This document shows, one piece after another, positions 42,661-50,806 of a DNA stretch of 64,000 nucleotides. The notes below the pieces were generated by a model. The model had not been told where the DNA came from, made no database searches, and saw only the letters and a program-made list of their open reading frames with translations. Position 1 is the stretch's first letter; each line of letters starts with the position of its first letter. A program made the translations under genes and the position numbers. The stretch spans positions 1 through 64,000 of the forward strand of contig JAIRYN010000026.1 in assembly GCA_031267575.1 (NCBI GenBank), given 5' to 3'. Source of the DNA: Synergistaceae bacterium. GTDB lineage: Bacteria; Synergistota; Synergistia; Synergistales; Aminobacteriaceae.

Positions 42661-43848
42661 TTAAAAGACGCAACCCACAAAAGTATCGTTGTGGTTACGG
42701 TTAGCGGTCACAGATATCCCTTTCTCCCTGGAGTAGACCGGGCAAAGTTCACCCCCCGAATAGGTGAACTGGTAGGGAATGTCGGTGTCCTTCAAAAGCT
42801 CCTGTACTTTTTCGATTTCGGCCATAGGTTGGTAGCCCAGGGAAAAGTAACGCCCGACGCAGGAGAACATCAAAATGCCTCGGACTTCTTCGAGGCCAAT
42901 GGCTGAAACCAGGGTCTCTGCGGTGGTCGTGAGCACTTCCTCCGCGTTGATGGATCCCACGGATAGGATAGCCCCCACCGGAATGTTTCCCCCGCAAACG
43001 GCGTAACCCTCCGGCGTGTTCGCGAACATCGCCAGCACAATAGGCGTCGTGCCGTCGTTATAGTCCACGATAAACGGGAAGGAGTTGATGCCCACAATGG
43101 TTCCGTCTTTGTTGCGGGTAATACCGATACTTTGTAGATATTCGACCACGGGCTTGCCGTTGATCGTTTGAAGCTGGTTACCCTGGGCGGCCGTGACAAG
43201 ACCTTTCTCTCTAGAGACTTTTTCGTTTGAGATAGATCCCGTGATAAACCGGGGATGGATATTTCCTGAAAGGAGAACGAAGGTGTAGCGGTCGAGGTAG
43301 GCTTCTCCGTTGCAGATAATTTGTGACTCGTGGTAATCGCTGTTGTGGTCCACCGCCAGCATCCCGAAGTTTGGGACTCCCCCCGAAATTTCGGTGAAGG
43401 AGTTAGCGAAGAAATCACCTCCCACGTTCATGAGCAGAGGGGCGTAGCTGAGCATCAATACGGGCTTCTCGGCAAGTTTTGCCGCGGCGGTCTCGTATGC
43501 CCGGCGCAGAGGAGCGGGGTCTTCCGAGGGGATAGGATCGGTTAGGCCCACGGAGAAATAAACGTCGTCGCTGGAGATCAGCATCAAGGTTAAAAGAATC
43601 GTGCTGGAGGACCTCGGAACGGCATTACCCAAGGTGGTGGAGCCCACGACCTCGAAGGGCAACGCTTCGCATATCCTTTTTACCGCTTCAGACTCGATGA
43701 AATCGGCGTAACAAGTGAGGAGACCTACCGTGTTTTTGAGCAGTTTCCCCTCAAGTTTCCCATCGATGTCCAGTTGCTCCATTATCTCGGAAACTGCCTC
43801 TGCCGCGTCGTCAACTTCGCTGGTGTGCGCAGTCCATATTTTGATCAC
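42661..43848 (-). CDS. FIST sensory-domain protein
   Basis: This 395-aa protein has a FIST N-terminal domain (about 30-210, VGLLTCYADFIESEAVKRI, GSTTLGNAVP) and a FIST_C domain (about 225-375, ILMFSCVGRYFSLGYQPMAE). FIST domains are thought to bind small ligands, perhaps amino acids, and occur with signalling proteins. GTG start behind aaaggaggagatcctaa. It pairs with the hybrid kinase immediately downstream. Confidence 0.9.
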   Translation of the reverse strand: MIKIWTAHTSEVDDAAEAVSEIMEQLDIDGKLEGKLLKNTVGLLTCYADFIESEAVKRICEALPFEVVGSTTLGNAVPRSSSTILLTLMLISSDDVYFSVGLTDPIPSEDPAPLRRAYETAAAKLAEKPVLMLSYAPLLMNVGGDFFANSFTEISGGVPNFGMLAVDHNSDYHESQIICNGEAYLDRYTFVLLSGNIHPRFITGSISNEKVSREKGLVTAAQGNQLQTINGKPVVEYLQSIGITRNKDGTIVGINSFPFIVDYNDGTTPIVLAMFANTPEGYAVCGGNIPVGAILSVGSINAEEVLTTTAETLVSAIGLEEVRGILMFSCVGRYFSLGYQPMAEIEKVQELLKDTDIPYQFTYSGGELCPVYSREKGISVTANRNHNDTFVGCVF

Positions 43849-44047
43849 TTAGGATCTCCTCCTTTCAAAAGATTAAAAGGTCCCCACTTCGCAGGAGTAT
43901 CAATCGTATTTTAAACCCACTTTCCGGTTTCTACCAAGTTTAAATCGATGATTTCTCACTGTTGAAAGGCCTGTATCTAGATATCTCTCTCTTTTTGAGC
44001 TTTTCGAGTATGGCGGTACCGGTATGTTGTTCGGCTGAGATTTCCTC

Positions 44048-44173
44048 TTGTTAGGCATGCTTTGGATTGTTAGGCATGCTTTAGATTGTTAGGCATGCTT
44101 TGGATTGTTAGGCATGCTTTGGATTGTTAGGCATGCTTTAGATTGTTAGGCATGCTTTAGATTGTTAGGCATG
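44048..44173. repeat. 19-bp tandem repeat with palindromic core, about 6.6 copies
   Basis: The unit is TTGTTAGGCATGCTTTRGA, six full copies plus a partial one, differing only at one purine. The core GGCATGCT nearly forms a palindrome (GCATGC). A further gttaggcatgcc lies at 44205-44216, next to the terminator. There is no spacer diversity, so this is not a CRISPR array. Confidence 0.9.
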
Positions 44174-44220
44174 TTCGGGGGTTTCACCTTATAGCTCGCT
44201 CCTACGTTAGGCATGCCAAA

Positions 44221-44252
44221 AACAAGGCCAAGAGACGTCCCTTGGCCTTGTT
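44221..44252 (-). terminator. strong intrinsic terminator downstream of the peptide transporter operon
   Basis: A perfect 12-bp stem AACAAGGCCAAG / CTTGGCCTTGTT with 8-nt loop is followed on the minus strand by TTTTTG. Confidence 0.75.
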
Positions 44253-44361
44253 CTACTGTTTTCCTGTTCTATGCTCAGTCAATCCAACGTTTGCTTATTG
44301 CGTCGGCTGGCGCCTTTAACCTTTATTTTTCTAACCTTTATTTTTCTCAGCTTTACGATAA

Positions 44362-44490
44362 AACGATGCGAGATGCGGGGCGGAACACGACCGGGATATC
44401 AATCGGGATATCAAGGCGGCTATAAATATTCTCAGAGTGGGGGCATCCACTCTTAAAAGAGAAGATGTCAGACCGGTTTCAGTCGGCTGT
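44362..44490 (+). pseudogene. C-terminal remnant of an IS605-type TnpB
   Basis: Read from 44365 the frame gives CGAEHDRDINRDIKAAINIL..., i.e. the TnpB zinc-ribbon end and DRDxNxAxN signature, with the signature itself tandemly duplicated (12 bp, cgggatatcaat / cgggatatcaag). A few dozen codons remain before the stop; nothing upstream is recognisable as TnpB. Confidence 0.75.
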
Positions 44491-44504
44491 CTTTGTTGAT
44501 CTTA

Positions 44505-44537
44505 GAATCCCACAACTTTAGTCGTGAGAGTATGTCA
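44505..44537 (+). mobile_element. IS200/IS605-type right end
   Basis: GAATCCCACAACTTTAGTCG followed by TGAGAGTATGTCA matches the typical hairpin-bearing right end of IS200/IS605 elements (consensus CCCACGACTTTAGTCGTGGG then AGTATGTCA) with two point changes. It follows the TnpB remnant in the expected position and orientation. Confidence 0.7.
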
Positions 44538-44549
44538 ATTTTCTAAACT

Positions 44550-45737
44550 TTATTCTTCGCTTTTCTGGTTTTCCTGAGTGAGACGGGGGTCGGCGTGTTC
44601 TTCGAGTTTGCGGCCGATATCCATAAAGACGAGGCATATCAAGGAAATCCCCAACCCCGGCGGCAAGATCGTCCACCAAGCCCCGTTGGTGAAAGCCCCG
44701 AAAGTTTGAGCTTCATGGAGCATCCGGCCCCAAGAGGGCAGTCGAGGGTCTGAGAGTCCCAGAAAGGCTAGTCCCGCCTCGGCCAGGATTGCCCCTGGAA
44801 CCCCTAAGGCCATGTTGGCCAGCAATAAGGGGAGCGCTTCGGGGACCAGGTGGCGAAAAAGAATGTAATCACGTTTCGCCCCCAAGGCGCGCAATCCCTC
44901 CACCCACGGGGCGTCCCGCAAGGACAGCGTCATGGCCCGCACCGTCCGAGCCGTTCCCATCCACGAGAAAACGGAGAGAATCACCACTAGGTTCCAAAGC
45001 CCCTTGCCCCACATCCCCGCGAAGATCATCAAAATCGGCAGGGTCGGAATGGACAAAAGCACGTCCACCGAACGCATGATCAGTGTGTCGGTCAAGCCTC
45101 CCGCATAGCCCGAGAGCAACCCCAGAGAAAGACCCAGAAGCGTCGCGATCAAGGTCGCCGTAATCCCCACGATCAAGGACACTCGTATCCCTCGCAAGAA
45201 AAGCGCGGCAACATCCCGCCCCCGCTGGTCTGTGCCCAGCCACCCCCATCGCCCGCCCTCGATTTTCAAGGCCACATCTCCACTGCCCACCAGCGAGAGT
45301 GTATATTCTCCATCTGAGGGGAACAGCACCGAGGACATATCATCGAAGGGCTTCAACCCCAGGGCTTTTTTGAAAGAGATATCGCGAGCGTCCAAGTCCA
45401 GTTCTCCCGGAACATCGGTCAGCAGAAACTCGTTTGTGGGCGTCTTCCACCGGACGGTTCCCTCGTCCAGGCGCCCAGTCAGAGCCACCCGCAAAGGCGC
45501 GGCGTGGTTCCAGGCCAAGGGCGCCTCAGCTGCGCCGCCGGAGACTTGCAGAGTGAGCGTGATCGTGGGGGCGATGGAGCAGTCCAGCCATTTCGGCTTG
45601 GAATAGGGAGGCGCCTGAACACCTTCCCTCAAGCCGAAAAGTTCAGGGCCCACGATAGCCAAAAACGCCAGTAAAACGAGACATACCGTACTCCATGTAC
45701 TCCATGTACTCCGTTGACGCTTTACATGGCGCCTCAT
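44550..45737 (-). CDS. peptide ABC transporter permease (DppC/OppC type) with extra periplasmic segment
   Basis: This 395-aa inner-membrane protein starts at ATG 45737, which overlaps the upstream permease stop (ATGA); the frame extends further upstream but only as a shadow. After the first helix (about 12-33) comes an insert of roughly 130 aa (GVQAPPYSKPKW...), much longer than the usual short loop, before the standard WLGTDQRGRDV motif. The transporter core follows with EAA loop GLRALGAKRDYILFRHLVPE. Near the start WSTWST arises from a 9-bp tandem duplication. Confidence 0.9.
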   Translation of the reverse strand: MRRHVKRQRSTWSTWSTVCLVLLAFLAIVGPELFGLREGVQAPPYSKPKWLDCSIAPTITLTLQVSGGAAEAPLAWNHAAPLRVALTGRLDEGTVRWKTPTNEFLLTDVPGELDLDARDISFKKALGLKPFDDMSSVLFPSDGEYTLSLVGSGDVALKIEGGRWGWLGTDQRGRDVAALFLRGIRVSLIVGITATLIATLLGLSLGLLSGYAGGLTDTLIMRSVDVLLSIPTLPILMIFAGMWGKGLWNLVVILSVFSWMGTARTVRAMTLSLRDAPWVEGLRALGAKRDYILFRHLVPEALPLLLANMALGVPGAILAEAGLAFLGLSDPRLPSWGRMLHEAQTFGAFTNGAWWTILPPGLGISLICLVFMDIGRKLEEHADPRLTQENQKSEE

Positions 45738-46699
45738 TTCGCGCTCACCCGCCTCACTCGCGGATCGATCAAGACGTAAATTAGGTCGGCCAAAAGATTG
45801 CAACACACAGTCAAAAGCGCCAGAAGGTAAAAGGCCGCACCGGCTGAGGGATAGTCGTGGGAGTTTGTGGCCTCCAGCAAAAAGCGCCCCGCCCCGTTGA
45901 GGGAGAAAACGGTTTCCGTAATCACGGCGCCGCTGACTACGCTGGGCAGTGAGAGCAGAAAGATCGTCAGTACTGGCGGTAGGATGGAACGGAAGGCGTG
46001 GTTCCACACCACCCTACTATAAGGCAGACCCCGGGCTCGGGCTATCAAGATGTAGTCCTCGCCCAGCGCCTTCACCATCATGTTACGGATGTAAAGCGCC
46101 CATCCTCCGAAGCTCATAATCACCAGTGAAAAAAGGGGTAAAGCCAGGTGCCACAGATAGTCGAGCACCGCGGCCGGCCCTTCCGGAGGCGGAATAGAGG
46201 TCGTTCCCCGCAGGGGAAAGATCGGCCAAGCATAGGCGAAACACAAAAGCAACAAGAGCTGCACGAAAAACGAGGGAAACGAGAAGGAAACCGCGCCGCT
46301 CAGAAGCACCACTCGCTCCACCTTGGACCCCCGTTTTAAAGCGGCCTGCATACCTAGCCACAGCCCCAACAGCGCTGACAACAACAGCGCCGGAAGCAGT
46401 AGCGCCACGGTATTGGGAACTCGGTTCTTCAATTCCTCCCACACGGGCTGACCCGTCATCATGGACAAGCCGAACCGGAAAAAGAGCATCTCCTGGATGT
46501 AGACTACGAACTGTTCGGCCAAGGGCTTATTCAGGCCCCATTGAGCAGCCAGTTGCTGTTTAGCCTCAGGCGAGAAACGAGGATCCACGATGCTCGTCAA
46601 GGGGTCTCCGGGCATAACGCGGAAAAGAAAAAAATTGAGCGCCAACACCACAGCCAGAACCACCAAAGAGCCACAAACGCGTTTGGCCAAGGCGCTCAT
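45734..46699 (-). CDS. peptide ABC transporter permease (DppB/OppB type)
   Basis: This 321-aa inner-membrane protein opens with the family's FLFRVMPGDPLTSIVDPR and later has the EAA loop ARARGLPYSRVVWNHAFRSI. About six membrane helices. The start overlaps the stop of the binding-protein gene (ATGA). It partners with the DppC-type permease; ATPase genes are not in this window. Confidence 0.93.
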   Translation of the reverse strand: MSALAKRVCGSLVVLAVVLALNFFLFRVMPGDPLTSIVDPRFSPEAKQQLAAQWGLNKPLAEQFVVYIQEMLFFRFGLSMMTGQPVWEELKNRVPNTVALLLPALLLSALLGLWLGMQAALKRGSKVERVVLLSGAVSFSFPSFFVQLLLLLCFAYAWPIFPLRGTTSIPPPEGPAAVLDYLWHLALPLFSLVIMSFGGWALYIRNMMVKALGEDYILIARARGLPYSRVVWNHAFRSILPPVLTIFLLSLPSVVSGAVITETVFSLNGAGRFLLEATNSHDYPSAGAAFYLLALLTVCCNLLADLIYVLIDPRVRRVSAK

Positions 46700-48456
46700 G
46701 GGATAGCCTCTCCCTTCGGGGCGGGTTCAGGATCAGATTTAGGTTTAAACAACATATAATGCTCGTTGCGAGTCATGTGCACATATTCTCCCGTTCGGGA
46801 CTCCCGAAAGATGAAGGGTCCCGTGCCGACCAGCTCGGTCAGGATCGTGCCGTTCAGGTCCTCGTGAGGGCGGTTTGTGGGTTGCCAGGCTCGCCAGTCC
46901 GAGACCGTCTCTAGAATATGTTTGGGAAGAATCAGCATTCCTCCGATGTTGTGCAGGTGCCAGTAACTCGTGTTCGCCATAACCACCCGCACCGTCCGCC
47001 TTTCAACATCGAACTCCATCGACTCGACGTCCTTCACGTTATCATAAAAACGTGGAACATTATGCTCCTTAATGTACTGGAGAGAAAAGGTCACGTCCTC
47101 CGCGGTCAGGAGACGGCCATCTTGCCATTTTAGGCCGGGGCGCAGGGTGAAGTTCAAAACTGTCCTGCCTTGTTCTTGAGTGATATCCCAGCTTTCGGCC
47201 AGCCAGGGTAGGTCCTCAAAGGTGTAGGGGTTCGTGGAGAGCAACGTATCATAAACCGTGCCCAGTACTGTCCAATCGTAGGCGGTGGAGGACACCAGCG
47301 GGTTCAAGGTCCGTATTTCCTCCGGGATATTCCAGTAGATGGGACGCTCTCTGCCTTCCTTGGGGGTCATGGAGATAAGGGTCAACAAATTGTCCGAGTT
47401 GGAGCGGTCGGTAGTGAACACTCCCTTCCAGTCGTTACGCGTGGCCGAGATGGAGTAGCGGCTGTAGATGGGAATGACCGGAAGCAGGTCCGACAAAAGC
47501 TCCTGAGCACGGGAAGCGAGGGATCGAGCGGCAGGTTCGTCGGGGGCATAACGCAGGTCCCACAGCGCTTGATCCAGTTCGGGGTCCGCGATGCCGCTCA
47601 TGTTGTAACCTCCTTCCACGTCCATAGACGAATGGTAAAAGGAATAGAGGATGTCGGGATCGCGACTCATAGACCAAGCGTTGGTGCAGGCGTCAAAATC
47701 GCGCGCATCCACCCGAGCCAACATGGTTTGGAAGTCGATGGGCTCCGCTTCCACGGGCATTCCTATGGAGACTAGCACCTCGGCGGCCAGTTGGGCGATC
47801 TCCGCCGTGGTCGCCGCCACAGACGAGGGTGGGCAAAGAATTTTCGTGGGAGGCACGGAGCGACCGTCAGGTGCCACCAACCACCCGAATCGATTCCAAG
47901 TCCATCCGGCGTTGGCCAAGTGTTGGCGAGCCGACTCCACACCGCGTGGCAGTTTTTTTGTGAGTTCGGCGAGTTCGATAGGCTTGTAATAAGGAGAGAT
48001 GGGGGGTAGAAAGCTCGTCAGGGGTTCGCAGTATCCAGAGAACAAGTCCCGGGTCCATTCTTTACGATCTACTACTTGGGCGGCCGCCTGACGGAGCGTC
48101 ACTTGATCCCAGGGAAACTTGCGGACATTGAGGGTGATGAAAAAACCATGAAAGCTGGAGGCCAAGGACAAGTCGGCCATCCCCGATTCTCCCAGGCGTT
48201 TGATGTCCGCGGGGCGATAGAGGTCCGAGAGCACGTCCAGTTTTCCCGTTTCCATAGCTAGAAGCTGCGCGTCCATGTCCCGTGTAATCACGTAATACAG
48301 GTCCCGCATTTTTGGCCCCTCGAAGGCGAATAGATCGAAGGACGCACATGGAGAAACATCAAGAGCGTCTGACTCCGACGCGAAAGCTATTGAAAAAATC
48401 AACACAGAGAGAAAGAAAGAGAGAAAGAAAAGGAAACACGCGTATCGACGTTTCAA
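46696..48456 (-). CDS. family-5 peptide-binding protein with circularly permuted domain order
   Basis: This exported binding protein has 586 aa and a signal peptide about 1-27. TTG start at 48456, 10 nt behind AGGAGG. In DppA/OppA relatives, the LNPL...LAESW...LRxGxKWxDGxxxTAEDV...GTGPF part comes first and the ITxDxxxxxxAxxxGxxDV...VRQAxxxAVxK part second. Here the second part comes first (ITRDMDAQLLAMETGKLDVL about 58-77, TLRQAAAQVVDRKEW about 120-135, LLPVIPIYSRYSI about 315) and the first part follows (PEEIRTLNPLVSS about 373, LAESWDITQEQGRTVLNFTLRPGLKWQDG, VGTGPFIFRES about 550). Both parts are complete, so it is a permutation rather than a truncation. Confidence 0.88.
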   Translation of the reverse strand: MKRRYACFLFFLSFFLSVLIFSIAFASESDALDVSPCASFDLFAFEGPKMRDLYYVITRDMDAQLLAMETGKLDVLSDLYRPADIKRLGESGMADLSLASSFHGFFITLNVRKFPWDQVTLRQAAAQVVDRKEWTRDLFSGYCEPLTSFLPPISPYYKPIELAELTKKLPRGVESARQHLANAGWTWNRFGWLVAPDGRSVPPTKILCPPSSVAATTAEIAQLAAEVLVSIGMPVEAEPIDFQTMLARVDARDFDACTNAWSMSRDPDILYSFYHSSMDVEGGYNMSGIADPELDQALWDLRYAPDEPAARSLASRAQELLSDLLPVIPIYSRYSISATRNDWKGVFTTDRSNSDNLLTLISMTPKEGRERPIYWNIPEEIRTLNPLVSSTAYDWTVLGTVYDTLLSTNPYTFEDLPWLAESWDITQEQGRTVLNFTLRPGLKWQDGRLLTAEDVTFSLQYIKEHNVPRFYDNVKDVESMEFDVERRTVRVVMANTSYWHLHNIGGMLILPKHILETVSDWRAWQPTNRPHEDLNGTILTELVGTGPFIFRESRTGEYVHMTRNEHYMLFKPKSDPEPAPKGEAIP

Positions 48457-48590
48457 AAATCAATTGCCTCCTTGTCGTTCAGGTATCGCCACAACAACGT
48501 CGGGTAGTCCATGTAGTCCATGTAATCCATGTAATCCATGAACTGGCTGAACACCAACGCCTTCTGGCCCCTCTTTTCCCCAGCACGGCA
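48457..48590. repeat. spacer with 9-bp tandem repeats
   Basis: Four copies of tagtccatg/taatccatg lie at about 48506-48541, between gpt and the binding-protein gene. The binding-protein ribosome-binding site is at the left end. Confidence 0.6.
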
Positions 48591-49073
48591 TCATTCCTCC
48601 ACCAAAGGTCTACTGTAAGTGTATTCCGCGTCCCAGGGAAAAAGGATCCATGTGTCTTGGGTGACCTCCATAACGTGGGTGTCGACGAAAGGGCGACCCT
48701 CCGGTTTGGAGTAGACCGTGGCGAAGTAGGCCTCGGGCAGAAGGCCGCGCACGATGCGCGCGGTTTTGCCTGTGTCCACCAGGTCGTCGATGATGAGCCA
48801 GTTCCGGCCTCCATTTTCGGATTGGATTTCTTTGAGAACGCTGGCCTCTCCCTGGGTTCTTAGCGTGTAGCTGGAAACACAGACCGTGTCCACGAGCTTG
48901 ATATTGAGTTCTCGCGCGATAATCGCCGCGGGGATCAACCCTCCTCTCGCGATGCCCACAATACGTTCCCATTTGCCGGTAGCGTGGAGCCGCGTCGCCA
49001 GCACTTTGCAATCTTGATGAATTCTTTCCCACGAAATCGGATAAGTAATATGATAACGTTCTTCGGAACCCAC
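48591..49073 (-). CDS. gpt: xanthine/guanine phosphoribosyltransferase
   Basis: This purine salvage enzyme transfers PRPP to xanthine, guanine or hypoxanthine. It has 160 aa from GTG 49073 (GGAGGAG 9 nt upstream); a TTG further upstream would overlap that site. PRPP loop VIIDDLVDTG-type sequence (LIIDDLVDTGKTA), VGIARGGLIPAAIIARELNI, and the Gpt-typical ends GRPFVDTHVMEV and QDTWILFPWD align along the E. coli protein. Genes upstream (GatZ-like) and downstream (peptide transporter) share its strand. Confidence 0.92.
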   Translation of the reverse strand: MGSEERYHITYPISWERIHQDCKVLATRLHATGKWERIVGIARGGLIPAAIIARELNIKLVDTVCVSSYTLRTQGEASVLKEIQSENGGRNWLIIDDLVDTGKTARIVRGLLPEAYFATVYSKPEGRPFVDTHVMEVTQDTWILFPWDAEYTYSRPLVEE

Positions 49074-49106
49074 TTTTTCAATCTCCTCCAATTTTTTTTA
49101 TTTTTT

Positions 49107-50507
49107 TTATGAATATGGCTTCGCCGCCGTCGAGTAACCTCGCAGGCAATGACGCACACAGTCTTTCAGCACATTCCTTGGCGTGAGGGCTGCAGAGCCA
49201 GACCCCAAAAGCCCCCGGCGCGCTCTTTCAAAAGTACGCGGCAGATATTGACTGAGCAGAGGCAGAGGCAAACCTGTTCGTTCCAGGTTGCGGAGAAGCG
49301 TTTGCAAACTGAACTCGACTTCCGGCAGGGGGAGGTAATATCGCGCGCGGTCGAAGAAGCTGTAGCGCATTTGGAAACGTAACCTTTCCGGCCCATCCTC
49401 GCGCCGATAGTGGTTCCTCCAGTACCTGTCATCACGTAACATAGCCGCCTCCAGAGTCTCGGAAAAACGACTCAAGGAAAGATCTGAAAGCCCCGGGGTA
49501 CCGTCGGCGATTAACTCCCGCTCTATCGCCTCGAGGGCGAAAAGTCCTTCTCTAAGGGCGAACGTGAGAGCTGGACCCACCTTTAAAATAGCGACTCCGT
49601 CCTCCACCAGCATCGCCAAAGCCTCAGGTGTCTGGTAATCGGTGGAATGTCCCTCGAAAACCAATGGCTGGCCGACCTCACTTAACGCGGCGCAAAGAGC
49701 CGCCGCGGCGTTTCTATCGTAATCAAAGATTTTATCGCCGGTAAACGCCATTCCAGGCTGCACGATGAAAGCGACAACTCTTTTCATCGCGTCCGCCAAC
49801 CCTGCTGCCTCGAAGGCTCGCTGAAAGGCCGCGTATGAGGTAAGAAAAGCCAAAGGAGACGTAGAACAAATGGGACAAAGGGCGCTCCCTTCCCGTTGAT
49901 CTTTTCTTATATTTTCTTGGTCGCCGCCAGAAGCGGGTACCTCGCTACCGACGACATAAACCGGCGGGGTGGAATCAGCGTCCTTCGGCAGACGGTAACG
50001 GCGAAAACTCTCTTCCGACGCGACACATAAACGAGCAGTACGTACAGCAATAACTTCATCTTCCAGATCGGGAGGATCATCCGCCAAACGCATACTCGCG
50101 TCCAAATGTATTTTTGTAAAACCGGCCGCTACATAAGCGGATACCAGTTCCTCTCCCAACCTCATAGCTTCCGCTTCGGGTTTGTCCTGCCACAGTAAAG
50201 GCCCCAAGTGGTCGCCCCCCAGAATAATTCTCTCTATAGGAAAACCACAATTTACGGCGATGCCTCGAATAAAGCGAATGAAGTCCTCCGGGGTCATTCC
50301 AGTATAGCCGCCCTGCTGGTTCACTTGATTGGAAGTTGTCTCAATCAGAACCGGGGCGCCCTCTTCCGCGGCATGGTCTAGAGTAGCTTCCAATACAAAA
50401 GAATTAGCGCTACAGACGGAGTAAACGCCGATTGTTTTCCCGATTTTTTCATTTTTTCCTTTTTCGCGTTTATGCAACATCCATGCAAAAACGTCATCGT
50501 CGCCCAT
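49107..50507 (-). CDS. GatZ/KbaZ-like tagatose-bisphosphate aldolase non-catalytic subunit family
   Basis: This 466-aa protein has GVYSVCSANSFVLEATLDHA, the family's opening, then APVLIETTSNQVNQQGGYTG, ERIILGGDHLGPLLW and FTKIHLDASMRLADDP. In enterobacteria the homologue chaperones a class II aldolase in galactitol or tagatose breakdown. No aldolase or kinase gene lies nearby. Divergent from it, 300 nt away, is a mannitol-dehydrogenase-family gene, so both may belong to one sugar or sugar-acid pathway. Confidence 0.9.
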   Translation of the reverse strand: MGDDDVFAWMLHKREKGKNEKIGKTIGVYSVCSANSFVLEATLDHAAEEGAPVLIETTSNQVNQQGGYTGMTPEDFIRFIRGIAVNCGFPIERIILGGDHLGPLLWQDKPEAEAMRLGEELVSAYVAAGFTKIHLDASMRLADDPPDLEDEVIAVRTARLCVASEESFRRYRLPKDADSTPPVYVVGSEVPASGGDQENIRKDQREGSALCPICSTSPLAFLTSYAAFQRAFEAAGLADAMKRVVAFIVQPGMAFTGDKIFDYDRNAAAALCAALSEVGQPLVFEGHSTDYQTPEALAMLVEDGVAILKVGPALTFALREGLFALEAIERELIADGTPGLSDLSLSRFSETLEAAMLRDDRYWRNHYRREDGPERLRFQMRYSFFDRARYYLPLPEVEFSLQTLLRNLERTGLPLPLLSQYLPRTFERARRGLLGSGSAALTPRNVLKDCVRHCLRGYSTAAKPYS

Positions 50508-50806
50508 TGATTGAACCTCTGAACCTCAACTGAACCTCAACGCGAGTATGATCCGAACCTCTCATAAGATTATCCCAAATGGTTCCTCGATCAAAAACCG
50601 ATTTATTTTAACACAAATAATCAAGAAAATTTTCCTTCTTCTAGAGTAACGAACATTCTATTAGAGTAACGCACATTCTATAGGTTGCGTAATTTGAGCT
50701 GAATGGGTAAAGTGGTCTCAATATTCGGTGGAGTCAAGTTTTCGTTTTGTCATCGACCTGAAGTTCAAATGTTCAATTAAGTTAAGTATTCGAGGAGGAG
50801 AGAGTC
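50508..50806. other. 299-bp divergent intergenic region
   Basis: It carries promoters for the GatZ-like and mannitol-dehydrogenase-like genes. Duplicated tgaacctcaa (about 50513-50540) and ttagagtaacgmacattcta (about 50640-50680) could be regulator sites or products of the general duplication tendency. No gene is seen. Confidence 0.45.

Larger units (their letters stand above)
43849..44549. other. 701-bp intergenic region with repeats and IS605 debris
   Basis: No intact gene. It contains the 19-bp tandem repeats (44048-44173), a terminator (44221-44252), a duplicated aacctttatttttct (about 44319-44348) and a TnpB remnant with its transposon right end (44362-44537). Confidence 0.7.

Noticed and set aside
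44048-44173. Possible CRISPR array because of regularly repeated units
   Set aside because: The units abut directly; there are no unique spacers and no cas genes anywhere in the window.
45738-46007. 90-residue N-terminal extension of the DppC-type permease
   Set aside because: It overlaps the upstream permease gene, lacks its own start signal, and its composition is that of an out-of-frame shadow; ATG 45737 with ATGA overlap is better.
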